From Botryotinia globosa (Eukaryota; Ascomycota; Leotiomycetes; Helotiales; Sclerotiniaceae): 64,000 nt of DNA. A model generated the notes under the pieces. That model saw nothing but the letters and a program-made list of their open reading frames with translations. It ran no database searches and had not been told where the DNA came from. Positions 36,600-50,386 of this stretch are shown piece after piece. Positions within the stretch are counted from its first letter, which is position 1. Each line of letters begins with the position of its first letter. Made by a program: the position numbers and the translations under genes. Location of the stretch: the NCBI GenBank assembly GCA_014898425.1, contig RCSZ01000026.1, forward strand, positions 124,001 to 188,000, written 5' to 3'.

Positions 36600-39497
36600 A
36601 AATCATTAGATCAATTCAAATTCAGTTTATAAAATAATATTGATTTCAATTATTTAATTATAATAGATGTAATATATATCAATATTAACCTCATCCTATA
36701 TATTATTAATAAAAATATATAATTTCAAATAATACAATAATTGAATAATATTACTATAAGATATACTTTCAATATATTTCGAAAATACTGAATAGATATT
36801 TATATTAATCCTTCAAATTATATTATATATAATATTGAAAAGAATTTTGTTAATAAAGAATTTATATAATATATAGCAATTATATTTATAAAAGTAAAGA
36901 ATATTTCAATTAAAGTTTATTAATTAATTGATATAATTGAATATTATTATATAACTATTAAAAGAATATATACTATTATTATAAATAAATTAAAAAATTC
37001 AATAATAAAGAAGATAATATTACAAATAATTATAAAAATAATAAATGATATTATAAAATTAAATAGATTAGTTTCAATACTCCTAGTTTTTGAAATATAT
37101 TTATAAATATCTAAATCCAATTTATCTATATTAATAATTTTGTAATAATAAATAATAATCAAGAAAGTAATAATTAAAATTTACAAATTACAAATTATAA
37201 AATAAATTTCTAATATTTTGAATTAATATAATAAATTATTTATAATAGTTTTATATAATTTATCTATTAATTCAAAAGTTTAGGTATAAAGAGAATATAA
37301 AAAATAAATAGATTTATATCATCTATTAGAAATAAAGGATAAGATTTACACTATACAACTAATAAATAGTTTAATAGAATTCTATATTATTCAAATTAAA
37401 TTGTATATAAAAAAGAATTAAGATTAGTTTTAGAATCAACTCTAAAACAAACAATTTGTTGAATCAGTATATTCAATTATATTTAAATATATAAATAAAA
37501 TAATTTTGTTAAAATCTAATAAAATTATATAATCAAAACTATTTCAAAAAATATTTAAATATATAAACAAAATAAATTTATCAAAATCTACTAAAATTAG
37601 ATTTTCTTTTATATTAGCTATTATTTATAATAAAAACTTTGAAAAGATAATTATAGATATATCTAAGGATTTATAATATTTGAAATATTCGTTTTCTCAA
37701 ATTATAATTTTTATATTTCGAATTTATTTTTCAAATAAAGAAATAGGTATATATATCTTAAAATTTATAGTATTATCTAATTTAATAATATATCTCTCAA
37801 ATAATAACAAATATATTGAATATTATATAATATTTATTAATATATAAATATTAATAATCTTTATTAAATCGAAATAAAAAGAAATCAATCAATTAATGGA
37901 AAACAATATCTTTCAACTTATATAATTCAAAGATATATTCACAAATACTAAAATTTTCAAATCATATTTTATTAACAAGATTAAAAACAAAGAAATCAAT
38001 AAAACATTTCCAAAATCTTGATTAATAATATAAATAAAAAAAATAAAAAAAGAAATATTGTTTTGATATAATCATTTATTATACAATATATTAGTTAATA
38101 CATTATATTGATAATAATAATTATATTTCTCAAAAACAAAATAATTATAAACATTTATAACATTATGTAAACATATATATAATTAATATCAAATTTAATT
38201 CGAAAACTTTATATATAATTTTCAGCGGAAATAAATATTCTAAAAGATTTTATTTTACAAATAATATAACTATTATATAGTATTCTGAAAACAAACAATC
38301 ACTGATTTAATATTTACTATAAATATTATATCAATATTTTCAAAATAATATAATTAATCTATAATTTATATTTTTTATATATAATTAAAGATAATATAAT
38401 ATTTGATATTATTAAATTACAAATAAACAATATATTTATTATAATTAATAAAGTATTTATAGATTATAAGCAAATTGAATTTAAAAATACAAATTTCATA
38501 GCCAAAAAGTATAAAATATTTATATAAAATATATTATTCAAATTCAATAATAATCTAATTATTGAATAATATAATGGTATAATCTATTTTAATCAAAAGA
38601 AATAATATGAAAATCTTTATTTAATCAAATTAAAATCATTTAATATAAAAAATATATATAGCAAGTTAAGAAAATCAGTAATAATAAAAAATCAATATAT
38701 TATATAATATATTCAAAGAGTATATATTACAATTATATATCAATTAAAAGTAGCTTTTAATCTATCTTATATTACACAAATTATCAATCCGAAAGAGAAG
38801 GATATCAATTCCTTCAATAAATATATTCAATAATAAATCAATAATTCGAAAAAAGGATTATAATTTATTCTATTCGATATAGATTTCTTTGAATTGATTA
38901 TATTTATTCATATATCCTTTACTAATAACAAAAATTTATTTTCTCAAATTAAATATATTATTATTCTAATGGATAAATATAATAAAGCTAATATCATTTA
39001 TTAATTCTTTATTAAATACAAAAAAATCATTAGAAATATATTAATATTAGAATTCTATAGTATAATTTTAGGTTTCAATATTAGTATAATAATTAAAGAT
39101 ATAATTAACAAAATCTTTTCAAATTATAAAATCCTATTGATTATATATATCTATTTTAAATTACTTTATCATTATTTTATAAAATTCAAAACTATTAATA
39201 AAAAGAAATTTATAATCGATATAATAACTATCTAAAAAGTATATAAGAAATAAGAAATTATAAAGATCAAATAGATTGATAGAAAATCTAATCCAATTGA
39301 TATAATAATTAAATCTAAATTATATTAAACCCTACAAAACTTAATTAATAATAATATTATAAAAATTAAAATTATAAAATGAATTGAAAAAGATTAAAAG
39401 GATAGATGATTATATAAACAAAAAAAGTATTAATTAGAAAAATATAATCCAATAATTTTAAAGAATTATTAATATTGGGATAGAAATTATATAATTG
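36600..39497 (+). mobile_element. Ty1/copia element P1, plus strand, 5'-truncated
   Basis: 36650-37260 matches A at 46380-46960 on the same strand, and the RT/RNase H region at 38400-39345 aligns with A at 48020-48900. The left boundary with P2 is not sharp. The 71-codon minus-strand opening at 36947-37162 is antisense to this element and is a shadow. The 3' end differs from A, so P1 is a different subfamily with its own LTR. Confidence 0.66.
38411..39345 (+). pseudogene. Copia RT C-terminus and RNase H remnant (P1)
   Basis: This is the best preserved reading frame in the window. In order, the RT active site reads L-Q-I-N-N-I at 38417-38434, where the lineage has L-Q-T-D-D-T. Then come N-P-K-E-K-D near 38786 and the first RNase H acidic motif F-I-H-I-S-F-T-N-N near 38905. 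Q-I-K-Y-I-I-I-L-M-D-K-Y-N-K-A-N-I-I follows at 38944-38997. I-K-Y-K-K-I-I-R-N-I-L-I-L-E-F-Y is at 39011-39058 (lineage C-K-R-V-T-R-S-V-L-A-x-E). R-K-S-N-P-I-D-I is near 39280. Most stops are TAA at Gln positions. Enzyme function is lost through the double Asp-to-Asn change. Confidence 0.78.
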
Positions 39498-39630
39498 TAT
39501 TAATGTTTATATTAATACTTTGACATTATAAATATAAATATTTTATAGTTTTAACTTTTAGAATTTCAAGCAATATTATAACAGTGTAAATCATAGTACT
39601 ATATTGTCTTCATTATTCCCCATGGTGATA
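39496..39630 (+). mobile_element. Candidate 3' LTR of P1
   Basis: About 150 bp after the pol end the sequence becomes less A+T-rich, starting near TGTATTAATGTTTATATT and ending CCCATGGTGATATCA. Position and termini fit an LTR, but no partner LTR is in the window. Confidence 0.35.
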
Positions 39631-42600
39631 TCAATATATATATTTCAAATATCAATATATTATAAATAACTTTTTTGCTTTTTATATTATTATAAGATAT
39701 AATATTGCTTTTTAATTCAAATATATTCTTATCTAATATATTTTTATTTATAAAAATAATAATAAATTCTAATTAATTATTTAGATTCTTATTATTAATA
39801 AAAAATTTATTAATAAAAATAAAGAGTTAATATAATCTTGAATGTTTAGAATATAGAAAATCCTTCAATTAAGGTTTTTTATTTGTTATTCAAATCTTTT
39901 ATTAAGTATTTTAATATTATTATTTAATAAATCTTAATATTATATAATAATGAATGAATTATATAAAACTTCTAATTAATAGATTATAATAATATATATT
40001 CCTCAAACTCTTTATTTATAATATTATTTAGAATTAATAATTTTTGTAAATTTTCTTTTTTAATCTTTTTAAATAAAAATTAATTGATTCTTTTTTTTGT
40101 TATATAATACAATTATTAAAAATTAAAAACCAATTGTATATTAAATATTTATTTGATTTTGTTTGAATATCTATATTTTTAAACTCTTTATTTTTATAAT
40201 TAAAGAATCTTGAATTTATCAAAATAAATATATTATTTATTTATATTTTTATAAATCTAAACTATATATTTTTTATATTAACAATGAATATGTATAGATT
40301 ATATAAAAATCTTATTATATTTAGTTTTTTTAAATAATATTTCCAATAGATTATTTATTAATTAATATCTATTTTTATAATGTTATATAATAATGTCTTG
40401 AGTATTATAATTATATTATATGGATATTTCTTTTCAAGCTTTTTTGAAAGTTTTGTTAATACAATTTGATTTCAAAATAATTTTGATTATATATATATTT
40501 ATATAATATCTTATATTATTAATTTGATATTCATTTTTGTTAATATAAATATTAAAGTTATAATAATTTTTTGATTTAATTTTTATATTGTAGATACTTG
40601 AATTAAGATCAATTCTTTTTTCGAATTATTATATATTTATATAATTAAATAAGACTTTTTGTATAAATATTTTGTTATATACTTTTTAACTTCATTTATA
40701 AGATATAAATTAAATAATCTTTCTATATATAAAAGAATATGCATTTAATAAATTCGAAAATATTTCTAGTAATAATATTATTGATTTCTTAAATCTATAA
40801 AACCTTTAAAAGTATTCCTTTTATAATAATAATTTCTTTAATATAAAGTTTTATTATGAGATTTAAAACTTTTTATTCTTTTTTTATAACAAATATTTTT
40901 ATTGAATTTTAATTATTTTATATTGTAGTAATGAGCTGATTATACTTATTATTGATTATATAAATGTTTTGAGATAATAATATTCTAGGAATTTCTATCT
41001 TTAGAATCAAATATTGAATAGAAATTTATTCAGGAATTTGAAAAGAATCTTATAACTCACGAATTTCAGGTCTTGAATTTGTTATATTAGGGGGTTATTA
41101 GGGATATTTAAAATAGAAATTACAGATTATTTATTTCGAGATTATTTATATATTTTGTTTTATAGAATAATTTTATTATTGTAATACAAAATTCTATCGG
41201 ATTCTAAGAAAAATCGATTGTATAGTTCTAATTAATAATTGTAAGCAATTTATATAATTCTATTCAACCTTTTCTTTTTTTCTATATTTATATTAAAGAA
41301 TTAAAAAGTAAATTAAATATTTCATATATATCGTAATTATTTTGTATAACAAATACCTCTTAAAATACTTGTTCTATATAAAATTCACATATTTCTTTTA
41401 TTACAAAACGATATATAAATACTTTTTTCAAAATGAATCAAGATAATGAGTTATATAAAATTATTTGAAGATAAGTTTCGTATTTAAAAAATATAGATAT
41501 AAATCTATTTAGTTTAACAATATTATTTATTATTTTCATTATTATTTATAGAATTGAATCTTTATCGAGTTTATTATTTTTAAGCATTTTTTTGAATATA
41601 TTATATATATATATATATATTATATAAAAATATAATATCTCTCAATCTTTTTAATTGTATTAGAAGATTTAATAAATATTTTTCGAATATCATTTTGCAA
41701 TGAACTTATGTTTTGTTTGAATTCAATTAATACAAAATTTGTACCAATATCATAAGATATATAATTTGATGATTTTAAATATATATCGATTTAGCATTTC
41801 CGAATTATATTTTATATAATTCTGATAAATATATTTTATATAAAACCTATAGTATTATATATAATTATTTTATTCATAATATATAAAATCAAGTTTTTAT
41901 CAATATAGAAAATATTAATAATAATAGAATAATTGAATTCAATATTATTTTTAATTATGAATTTAAATCTTCCAAGGGATTTTGTATAAAATTAGTAATG
42001 TTTATAGAATTTATTAAACTTTTCGATTATATTAATATCAATATTAATATAACCTACTCAATTTAATAAATTTAAAAGTTTTTGTGTAAAAAGATAATTA
42101 AATTTGTAATAAATTTATTGAAATTCTACCTGTATCAAATAATTATATATACTCATTTGTTCCTTTTTAAATGAAAATATAAAAAAATACTCTTATTTTT
42201 ATATAATAGTAAATATCTTATTATCCTATTTTAATATGTTTATTAAATTATTAAATATAATGAATAAACAATTTATATTTTATAAATATATAAAAAATAA
42301 TATGTTTATTAATATAATAAAAAATATATTACTTCTAATTAATATCCATATAGTAATATTATCTTGTGATTATATAGATTCTTTTTCGAATTTAATATTA
42401 TATTTAATATTTATTATATATAAAAACCCTATCTTTTTTTAAAGCTTATATTTGATAATCTTTTATTATTAAAATATTTATTATATTCGTATTAAGAATT
42501 TTATTTTAAAATACATTGGCTAAATATCAATCTTGAAATTAGAAAACCTTATTTACATTAATATTATCTTTATATACTCAATTTTATTAATTAGCTTTTA

Positions 42601-43373
42601 GGTGTATATATATAAAAGCTTATTTTTCTAGAAGCTTTATAATATATGTTTTATTAATAAACTCTATTTCTATAAAATATATTTTTAACTGGAATTAATC
42701 ATTTAAAAATTCAATTTGTAAATATTTAATAAAATTGTTTTCATCTAATATTTCTTTATTCTTATATTAAAGATTTGATTCATTTTTATATATACAAAAA
42801 AATATTATTCAAATATCTTTTGATTTATTTCTTGTTTTATTATATATTAATTGAATTTCGTTTTTCATTCTTTTTTTGAATAATTTATTAATCAATAATC
42901 TGGTTTCTATTATATAAAACATTTATAAAATAATATATAAAATTTGTCTAATAAATTTGATAACAAAAATGAATAAGAAAATAGAAATCCATTTCTTAAT
43001 TATATTTGATATTACCCTTTATAGCCTTTATATAAACCTTAATCATTATATATATAATCTATTTAATATATTTCTATATCTAATAAATTATTAATTATTT
43101 TATTTACAAAATAAACATTTATTATTTCTATTCTTTTAATTTGATTAATAGTATTTCAAAGATTAATATAAAGATCTTTATATATTGATATAGATTATAA
43201 TAATATTAAATTATAATTTGAAACTTTTTGATATATATTTATAATTTGACGTTTTAGTATTAAATCTAATTAATATAAATCTATCAATCTATATTATAAT
43301 ATACAAAAAGTTTCAAAGAGTTTTTTCAATCATTCTGAAAATATCTTTTCAAAATACTTTTGTATAATCTATA
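39631..43373 (-). mobile_element. Probable further copia remnant P7, heavily mutated
   Basis: 41500-41580 matches P2 at about 34825-34890 on the same strand (AATCTATTTAGTTTAACAAT against AATCTATTTGGTTTTATAAT and onward), which suggests a minus-strand relative. Elsewhere I could not align it reliably. Element A is inserted at its right edge. The 68-codon opening at 42236-42442 shows no domain. Confidence 0.35.
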
Positions 43374-43378
43374 GAAAT
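43374..43378 (+). repeat. Target-site duplication of element A, left
   Basis: GAAAT, identical to 49237-49241. Confidence 0.85.
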
Positions 43379-43615
43379 TGTATGAACAAGGGAATTCACT
43401 ACAAGGGAATTCACTTCGAGGGAATGACTCCAATATAAAGACTACTATATTGAAAGGTTTAAGCAAATACAAAACAAATTAGCTCTTTTAATAGTGCTTA
43501 TATAAAACCTATTATCTTCCTATTTAACTATTTTTTTTCAATAGAATATAATCAGATATATAGGATTTATATTATATATAAATATTATATCTTTTATATT
43601 CTTCTCAAACTAATA
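43379..43615 (+). repeat. 5' LTR of A
   Basis: It starts TGTATGAACAAGGGAATTCA and ends CTTCTCAAACTAATA. Internal GGGAATTCACT units occur twice or three times near the start. The 3' LTR reads CTTCTCGAACCAACA at the same end, so the differences are C-to-T and G-to-A. Confidence 0.85.
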
Positions 43616-44339
43616 CTAATTAATGATATGACAAATTTAAATTAATTATTCGAAAAACCCTTCAAAAGCTTTTTATCCTTATTTTATTATTTTTATTATA
43701 TACAATATTAGCTTTAAGAAAGCTAACAAGCAATCCGAACAATTTAAATCTAAACAATTTATCTCTAAGATTATAAAAACTTTCAATAATATTATTAATA
43801 TAAATTAATTACAAAACTTTGAATTTGATTATAATAATATAACTAATACTTTTTTTCTCTTTCCTTTTAAAAAAGATATAGTCTAGAAAAAAAAGAATTC
43901 AAAAAATATGAAATTCAAAAAGGAATTCTAGAATTATTCCTTTTCAAAAGATCTTTTTATAATCAAATAGTTTTTCAAAGAATTTATATGTAAAATTATA
44001 ATTAAAAATTATTTTAATAATTATTTTCTTTATAAAATCATCATATATTCGAATATGATGATTATTAATATATTTCTTTAAAAAATAGTTATATATAATT
44101 TCGATTTTATTTGATAATACCTTTTTTTAAAAATACTAATAAGTTAATATTATATAATTTTTCAAGGTTTTACAATATTATAAAGTATATATTGATTTCA
44201 ATATAAATATTGAGAATACTTTTATAAAAGTGTTTTCATATAAAAGATATTATAATTAGATTACAGAATAATTTATAGAATATCAGTTCGAAATATAACT
44301 ATTTATATTCAATATATGAATTGATCTTTTTATTAGATT

Positions 44340-44830
44340 TAATATAAAATCTGAAATCAATCTTTTTGTTAATCTTTTCAATAAATTTCTAGATAATAAT
44401 TTAATAGATTATTTAACTTTATTGAAATCTAATAAAGTTATAAGTAATTTAATTATTTGAAAACTATTTTCCTTTTATGATTCTAGATATATACAAATCT
44501 TATATAATTCTATAGAATCATTTAATAATAATAATAATTTGAACAATTTTGATAACAAAAATGATTAGGGTAATAATAGAAATAGAAATAATAATAATAA
44601 TAGTAAAAGTAATAAGAATTATAACGATTTTAATTATAATAAGAATAATAATAATTCTAATTATCCTCATTATAGGAATAATTAAAATATTAATCAATAT
44701 AATCAAAGTTATTATTTTATTAACTTTCTGAAAATCTATAAGGATAATATTAGATATGAGGGTATTGAACATTCTTTTAATTTAAAGATTCCTATAATTA
44801 AGGAATATTATTATAAATATTTGTATTATT
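44340..44830 (+). pseudogene. Copia gag remnant (A)
   Basis: Reading frames on the plus strand show an Asn-rich linker at about 44518-44690, then K-I-Y-K-D-N-I-R-Y-E-G-I-E-H-S-F-N-L at 44731-44784. That segment resembles the conserved Gag segment of fungal copia elements, in which a K-Y-x-G-x-x-D-x-F-D-x-K-L pattern precedes the nucleocapsid part. P4 has the same linker and segment at about 51940-52200. Premature stops are present. The Gag assignment rests on pattern and position. Confidence 0.5.
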
Positions 44831-47114
44831 TAAAATAATAATAATAATCTTTCGAATTATATTTTTAAATATAATTAAAGAATATTATTCAATAAATCTA
44901 AATCAACGTTTTAATATATTTCAAAAATTATATATTATAATAATCAATAATTTCGAATATCAATGGAATATATTTTTTAAATAGAATAATATCTTTTTAA
45001 AGTTTATATTAAAAGCGATTCTAATATAAATTTTTAGAAAATATTTAATATAATGATTATAGATTCTTTTTTTAATATATAATTTCTTTAATTATATACA
45101 ATTTCTAATAATATTATGTTAAGATTTTATTTGTAAATAATAATATTCTGAAATGCTATTCTATAATGTATAATTTTTATTCAAATGTTTTGGATTTGAA
45201 TAATTAGATTAAATAGATTATTAATTCTTATTAAAAAGTATTTTCAAGATAGATTATAATTAAGATATTTCTTATAAATTGATATTTCTATAGTAATAAA
45301 TCTTGGAATTCTTTTTTCTGAAAATCCTATAATAAATATATTGATAGACAATTTTTCTTTATATTATTTAATAAAAACAAAAATAGTTATTATTTTCCCA
45401 ATTACCAAAAAAAAAGATTATAAATATTATAAATATATTCAAAAAAAGAAAAATTCATTGAAAATGAATTACTATATTAAATATAATTAACTCGATAATA
45501 AAAGCTTTATAAAATAATATAATCAATTTTCAATTGATATTAGGCAAAAAAACAATCAAAAAGATAATGATAATAATAATAATAATTTTATCAATTAATA
45601 CTTTATTAATACAAATAATTCTAGGGAAATCTTTGAAATATTTTCATATTAATAAATATCTATAATAGTTTAATAATAATAATTAATCTCAATAATATTA
45701 TAAGTATTTATATATTAATAGATAAAGTATTTGTTATAAGTATTAAATAATATAATGATAATAAGTTCTTTAGTATTATAATCAATATAGAAACAATTAA
45801 GAGATTCATTATTAAATATAAGTAATATTTAATACCAAAAAATATTAAGGATATTAAATATAATTAAATTATTATTGATTAAATAATAATTTAATTTGAT
45901 ATTAAGATAAGTTCTTTTATCAATTCATTTTATATAAAACTTTTATTCGAAAATATAAAATAAAATATAATAAAATCAATATTCTATTTTTACTTTATTA
46001 AATAAATATAATAATCTTGAGAATATTATTGTTATATCTAAAGATATTTATGTTATATATTAAAGATTTGATTATATTTTTTATTATAAAATATCAATAT
46101 TTAGGAAATAATTAATTATTCTATTAATAATAATAAATTCTATTCTATTGAAATCGAATTATAATAAATATATTATTACTTTGGATATTTATTTATTTAG
46201 AAATTTTCTAAAATATTTAAATATTTTAGATATAATAAGGATTTTGAAATAATCAAATAATTTATAAAGTTTTATTATTATTATTAGATCTACAACAAAT
46301 TATTAAGCAGATTCAAGTTTTCTCTATTCAATAAGGATTTCGAATTTAATTATATAAGATTGTTAATACTTTCTATATTAATAATAATTCTATTCTATAT
46401 ATTATTAATAAAACTATATATTTTCAAATTATTTAATAATTAAATAATATTATTATAAAATATATATGAAATAAGCTTTGTAAATACTGAATTAATATAT
46501 ATATTAATCTATTAAAATATATTATTTATAATATAGATATCAATTTTGTTAAAAAAAAGTTTTAGTAATATATCATTTTAATATTTATTCAAATAAAAAT
46601 AATCCTTATAAAAACTTACTATTTAATTAATATTACGAAAAGATTTTATATATTATTATATAAAACCTATAAAATTATTTATAACAAAAACTTATAATTT
46701 AAATATTAATAATACTTTTATATTTCAAATAACTATAAAAACTATTAATAATATTATAAAATTGAATGAATTAATATTTACTCTATTTGTTTTCAATACT
46801 TCTCTTTATCTTATTAAAAACAGTCTTTTAATATCGATTATTTTATAATGAATAATAATAATCTCAAAAATTATAGCAAAAGTTTATAAAATTTATAATT
46901 CTATAAAGATATAGAAAGCTATAAATATATATAATGAATTTCCAATTATTATAATTTATAAGTTATTATTAAATAGTAATATATTAATCTGAAGAAAGAG
47001 CAATGGTATCGCTTCAAGAAAATAGAAAGGACTTTTCTAATTTCTTAAAATGAATAATGAGATATATATATTCAATTTGTTTTATGAATTTATAAAATTC
47101 ATATTTATATTAAT

Positions 47115-47235
47115 AAAGCTTTATTATCAAATTGGTTAAATCAATCAAATTGATTAAATTGATCAAATTGATTAAATTAATTAAATTGATTAAATTAATT
47201 AAATTAATTAAATTAATTAAATTAATTAAATCAAC
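47115..47235 (+). repeat. Expanded AAATTAATT/AAATTGATT tandem array inside A
   Basis: About eleven 8- to 10-bp units. The same place in P2 (34436-34480, minus strand) has only four or five, so the array grew in A after the two copies separated. Confidence 0.78.
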
Positions 47236-48019
47236 CATATTCTAAATTATTTTGATAGGTACAAAATAACTTTATTAAAATTTAGTAAAAGTAGATTATT
47301 TGTTTTTAATATATTAATTATATATATTACAAATTCTAAAAAATCTTTTTTAAATTTGTTCAAAAATAATTAAATATTTACACCAATATTCTTTTGGGAA
47401 ATAATTATATTTTAAATTCAAATCTATATATAAATAAATATTTTAATTATTTTATTATTAATTTCAATGATTTGATTATATATAAAAAATTTAGAAAAAA
47501 AAAGATTAATAAATTTATAATTACGGATATATTTGAGATTTTATTATTAATAAATATCTTTTTGGAAATATATATTTTTAAATTACAATTTATTAATGAA
47601 ATTAAGAATGAAGGAATGGATATTGAATCTTGTAAATCAAGATTAATTATTTAAGTGTATAATAATATTAATAAAATAATTGTTTTAATATAATCATTAA
47701 TAATTTACTGATTATATTAGTATATTCTAATTTTATTAGTTGTAAATATTTAAAAGGATAATACAGATATATATATTCAGAATATTATTTAGATATATAT
47801 TCAATTTGTATTAAATTTATATTATAAATTATATATCTATGTTTTAAAAGAAATAGATTTATTAATTGATATAATTCTATTTATTATTAAACTATTATAT
47901 AATATTTTCAAAACAAAAATCATTGGTTTAGAATGTATTATATTTATTATTATTAAAAACTTAAATTATAATAATCTTTATATAATTTTTTTATATATAT
48001 TAATAATAAAAGGTTTGAA

Positions 48020-48900
48020 TTTAGTATTATAGAATTTTAAATAAATAATATATTTATTATGGAAAACAATATATTTATATAAATTGAGAATAGACAATTT
48101 AAATAGATTGACTTTATAATTAAAGATTGTAAGGAATTAATTTATAATTATTTATTAAAATTCAATAATATTTTTATTAAATTCTAAAATAAAAATATTT
48201 ATTTTGATTAGAAGAAATAATATAATAATTTATAATTTATTTTTATAAAATTTATAAATATTTATAAATATATAGCAAAATCTGAAAGTATATTTCTATA
48301 TATAATTAATATATTGTATAATGAATTTGTGGAGTATATATTATAATGATATATTAATCTAAAAAGTCTTTCGATTTTTTAATAATTATTTGGATAATAT
48401 AATTTAATAAGAATAATATTATAGTGTTAAATAAATATATTAAATAATAATAAAAACTTTTATTGAAAGATTGAATTATATATTATTCAATCTAAATTGA
48501 TTTAAAATTATTATTTTTATAAATATCTTTTTTATAAATAATAAAGACTATTTATTTTAGATAGGTTATGCAATTATTATAATAAATAAATATAATAATA
48601 CTATTGTTATTTATTGATTATTTATTAAATATAAAAAAGTTATATATAATATTTTAATATTCGAATTATAATAAAAAGATTCTATTAATTTTATTTATTA
48701 ATGTGAAATTATTATATAATTTATTTATTAAGCTGGATATAATTAATAAGAAAAAATGAATAATCGGGATTATATTAATTTTTTTTAAAAAAAGAGATTA
48801 TATAAATTATATAAATTAATGGTTTAATTAATTCAATTAATATAATAACAAAGAGAAAGTTATATCAAACTTTTATTAATTTAATTAATATGAATAAAAT
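48020..48900 (+). pseudogene. Copia RT C-terminus and RNase H remnant (A)
   Basis: The RT active site reads stop-I-N-N-I-F-I at 48038-48058, with both catalytic Asp changed to Asn and the preceding Gln changed to TAA. The RNase H segment reads G-Y-A-I-I-I-I-N-K-Y-N-N-T-I-V at 48564-48608, then K-Y-K-K-V-I-Y-N-I-L-I-F-E-L, matching P1 at 38944-39058. The frame is broken by many TAA codons. Confidence 0.68.
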
Positions 48901-48996
48901 CAATATTAAGATAATAAAATAAATAGAAAAGGAATAATAAAAGGATTTATTTTATTTAATAAAAAATCATTGTATTAAAGCTATAAAAAAGAGTTC

Positions 48997-49236
48997 TGAA
49001 TATATAAATAAGGGAATTTATTATAAAGTAATTTATTTTAAAGGAATAATTCTAATACAAAGGTTATTATATTGAAAGATTTAAATAAATACAAAAGAGA
49101 TTAGTTCTTTTAATAGTGTTTATATAAGACCTACCATTTCCTTATTTAGTTAGCTTTTTAGATAGAATATAATTAGATATATAGAATTTATATTATATAT
49201 GGGTACTACGTCTTCCGTATTCTTCTCGAACCAACA
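48997..49236 (+). repeat. 3' LTR of A
   Basis: It starts TGAATATATAAATAAGGGAA and ends TCTTCTCGAACCAACA, 240 bp. It keeps a GC-richer block ACTACGTCTTCCGTATTCTT near 49205-49224. Confidence 0.85.
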
Positions 49237-49241
49237 GAAAT
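49237..49241 (+). repeat. Target-site duplication of element A, right
   Basis: GAAAT, identical to 43374-43378. Confidence 0.85.
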
Positions 49242-50386
49242 ATTATATTATATTATTTAATAAAAAAAAAATTTCTAATATCTTTTTTTAATTTCGAAAT
49301 AATTTTTTATAAATCTCAATCTTTGATTATTGATTTTGTTAAAATAAAATAATAAAGTAAGGCCTTAAAGTATTATCGAGAAAGCTGCTTTATATTAAAT
49401 TAAATTGAATTCGATTTTTATACAGTACTAGGGTACTTCTATTTGGTCGATAGTCATTTTGCACTAAAACTCATCATTTAAATATATTTAATTTTAAAGA
49501 AAATTATATATTTATTTTTGAAATAATTATATTAATTTATTCATTTTTATATTTTCTCTAATAAAAATTATTTATTTTATTTTTAGAAATTTTATATATT
49601 ATAAAATATCTACTTAATGTTTTCAAATTCTAATATATTAAAAATTACAATTAAAATAAGCGAATTCTTAAGAGCTTTTTAATAAGAAATTTTAAAAATA
49701 TATATTATATCTATTAATTCTTTAAACAAAAGGAAAATCTTATTATAAATATCATTTATATATAAATAATTAAATCATTGAATTTATTTTTATATTTATT
49801 TGATAGAATTTGATACAAATAGAATTTAAATTTGAATCGATTTCTTTGATATAAGAAATATTATATATATTTATATATTTTATTTTAAGTCTTTTTGCTT
49901 TATCTTTTATCTTATTTATATAATTATTAGATTTGTTTTTTTAAATGATAACCCTAAGCATTTTAATATAACTATTACTCTCTTTTACTTATTATATATT
50001 GAAATTATGAAGAATAAGTTGAATTCAAATAAATTTGAAAACTTTGTAATATACAGTTTTAAATATAGCTTTTATTTAATCTATATATTATTCCTGAAAT
50101 TTCTTTTATGAATCTTATCCTTTATATTATTTATATTTAATATTGATAAACTATATAATAATATTAATATTCATTTGTATTTATATAAGATCTATATTAT
50201 TCGGATCTAATTGTTTTTCTTAAAATATAGAATTTATATTATACAGAAATTGTTTAGAAATCGAAGAAATCATTCTTAAATAATAATATTCGATATTATA
50301 TTATATTAAAAGGATTTGTTGTATTGTATATATAAATATAAAATAGATATAAATAGAATTGATTTAAAATCAAATTATTTTAAAGA
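49242..50386. other. Unassigned A+T-rich DNA
   Basis: This contains one less mutated patch, 49360-49475 (AGTACTAGGGTACTTCTATT). No copy or domain was recognised. Confidence 0.38.

Larger units (their letters stand above)
43379..49236 (+). mobile_element. Ty1/copia LTR retrotransposon A, full length in outline
   Basis: This 5858-bp element is bounded by LTRs of 237 and 240 bp and a perfect GAAAT target duplication. It would have encoded gag-pol for cytoplasmic particle assembly and integration. Gag remnants lie at about 44340-44830 and RT/RNase H remnants at 48020-48900. The order places integrase and RT between 45.3 and 48.5 kb. It is the youngest clear insertion in this block, since both LTRs and the duplication are intact, yet it is fully mutated inside. 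The 3' LTR keeps more C and G than the 5' LTR. The 84-, 60- and 86-codon openings within it are fragments or shadows. Confidence 0.88.

Noticed and set aside
44518..44772. Overlapping ORFs on both strands rich in Ile
   Set aside because: They are antisense or out-of-frame readings of the Asn-rich gag linker of element A.
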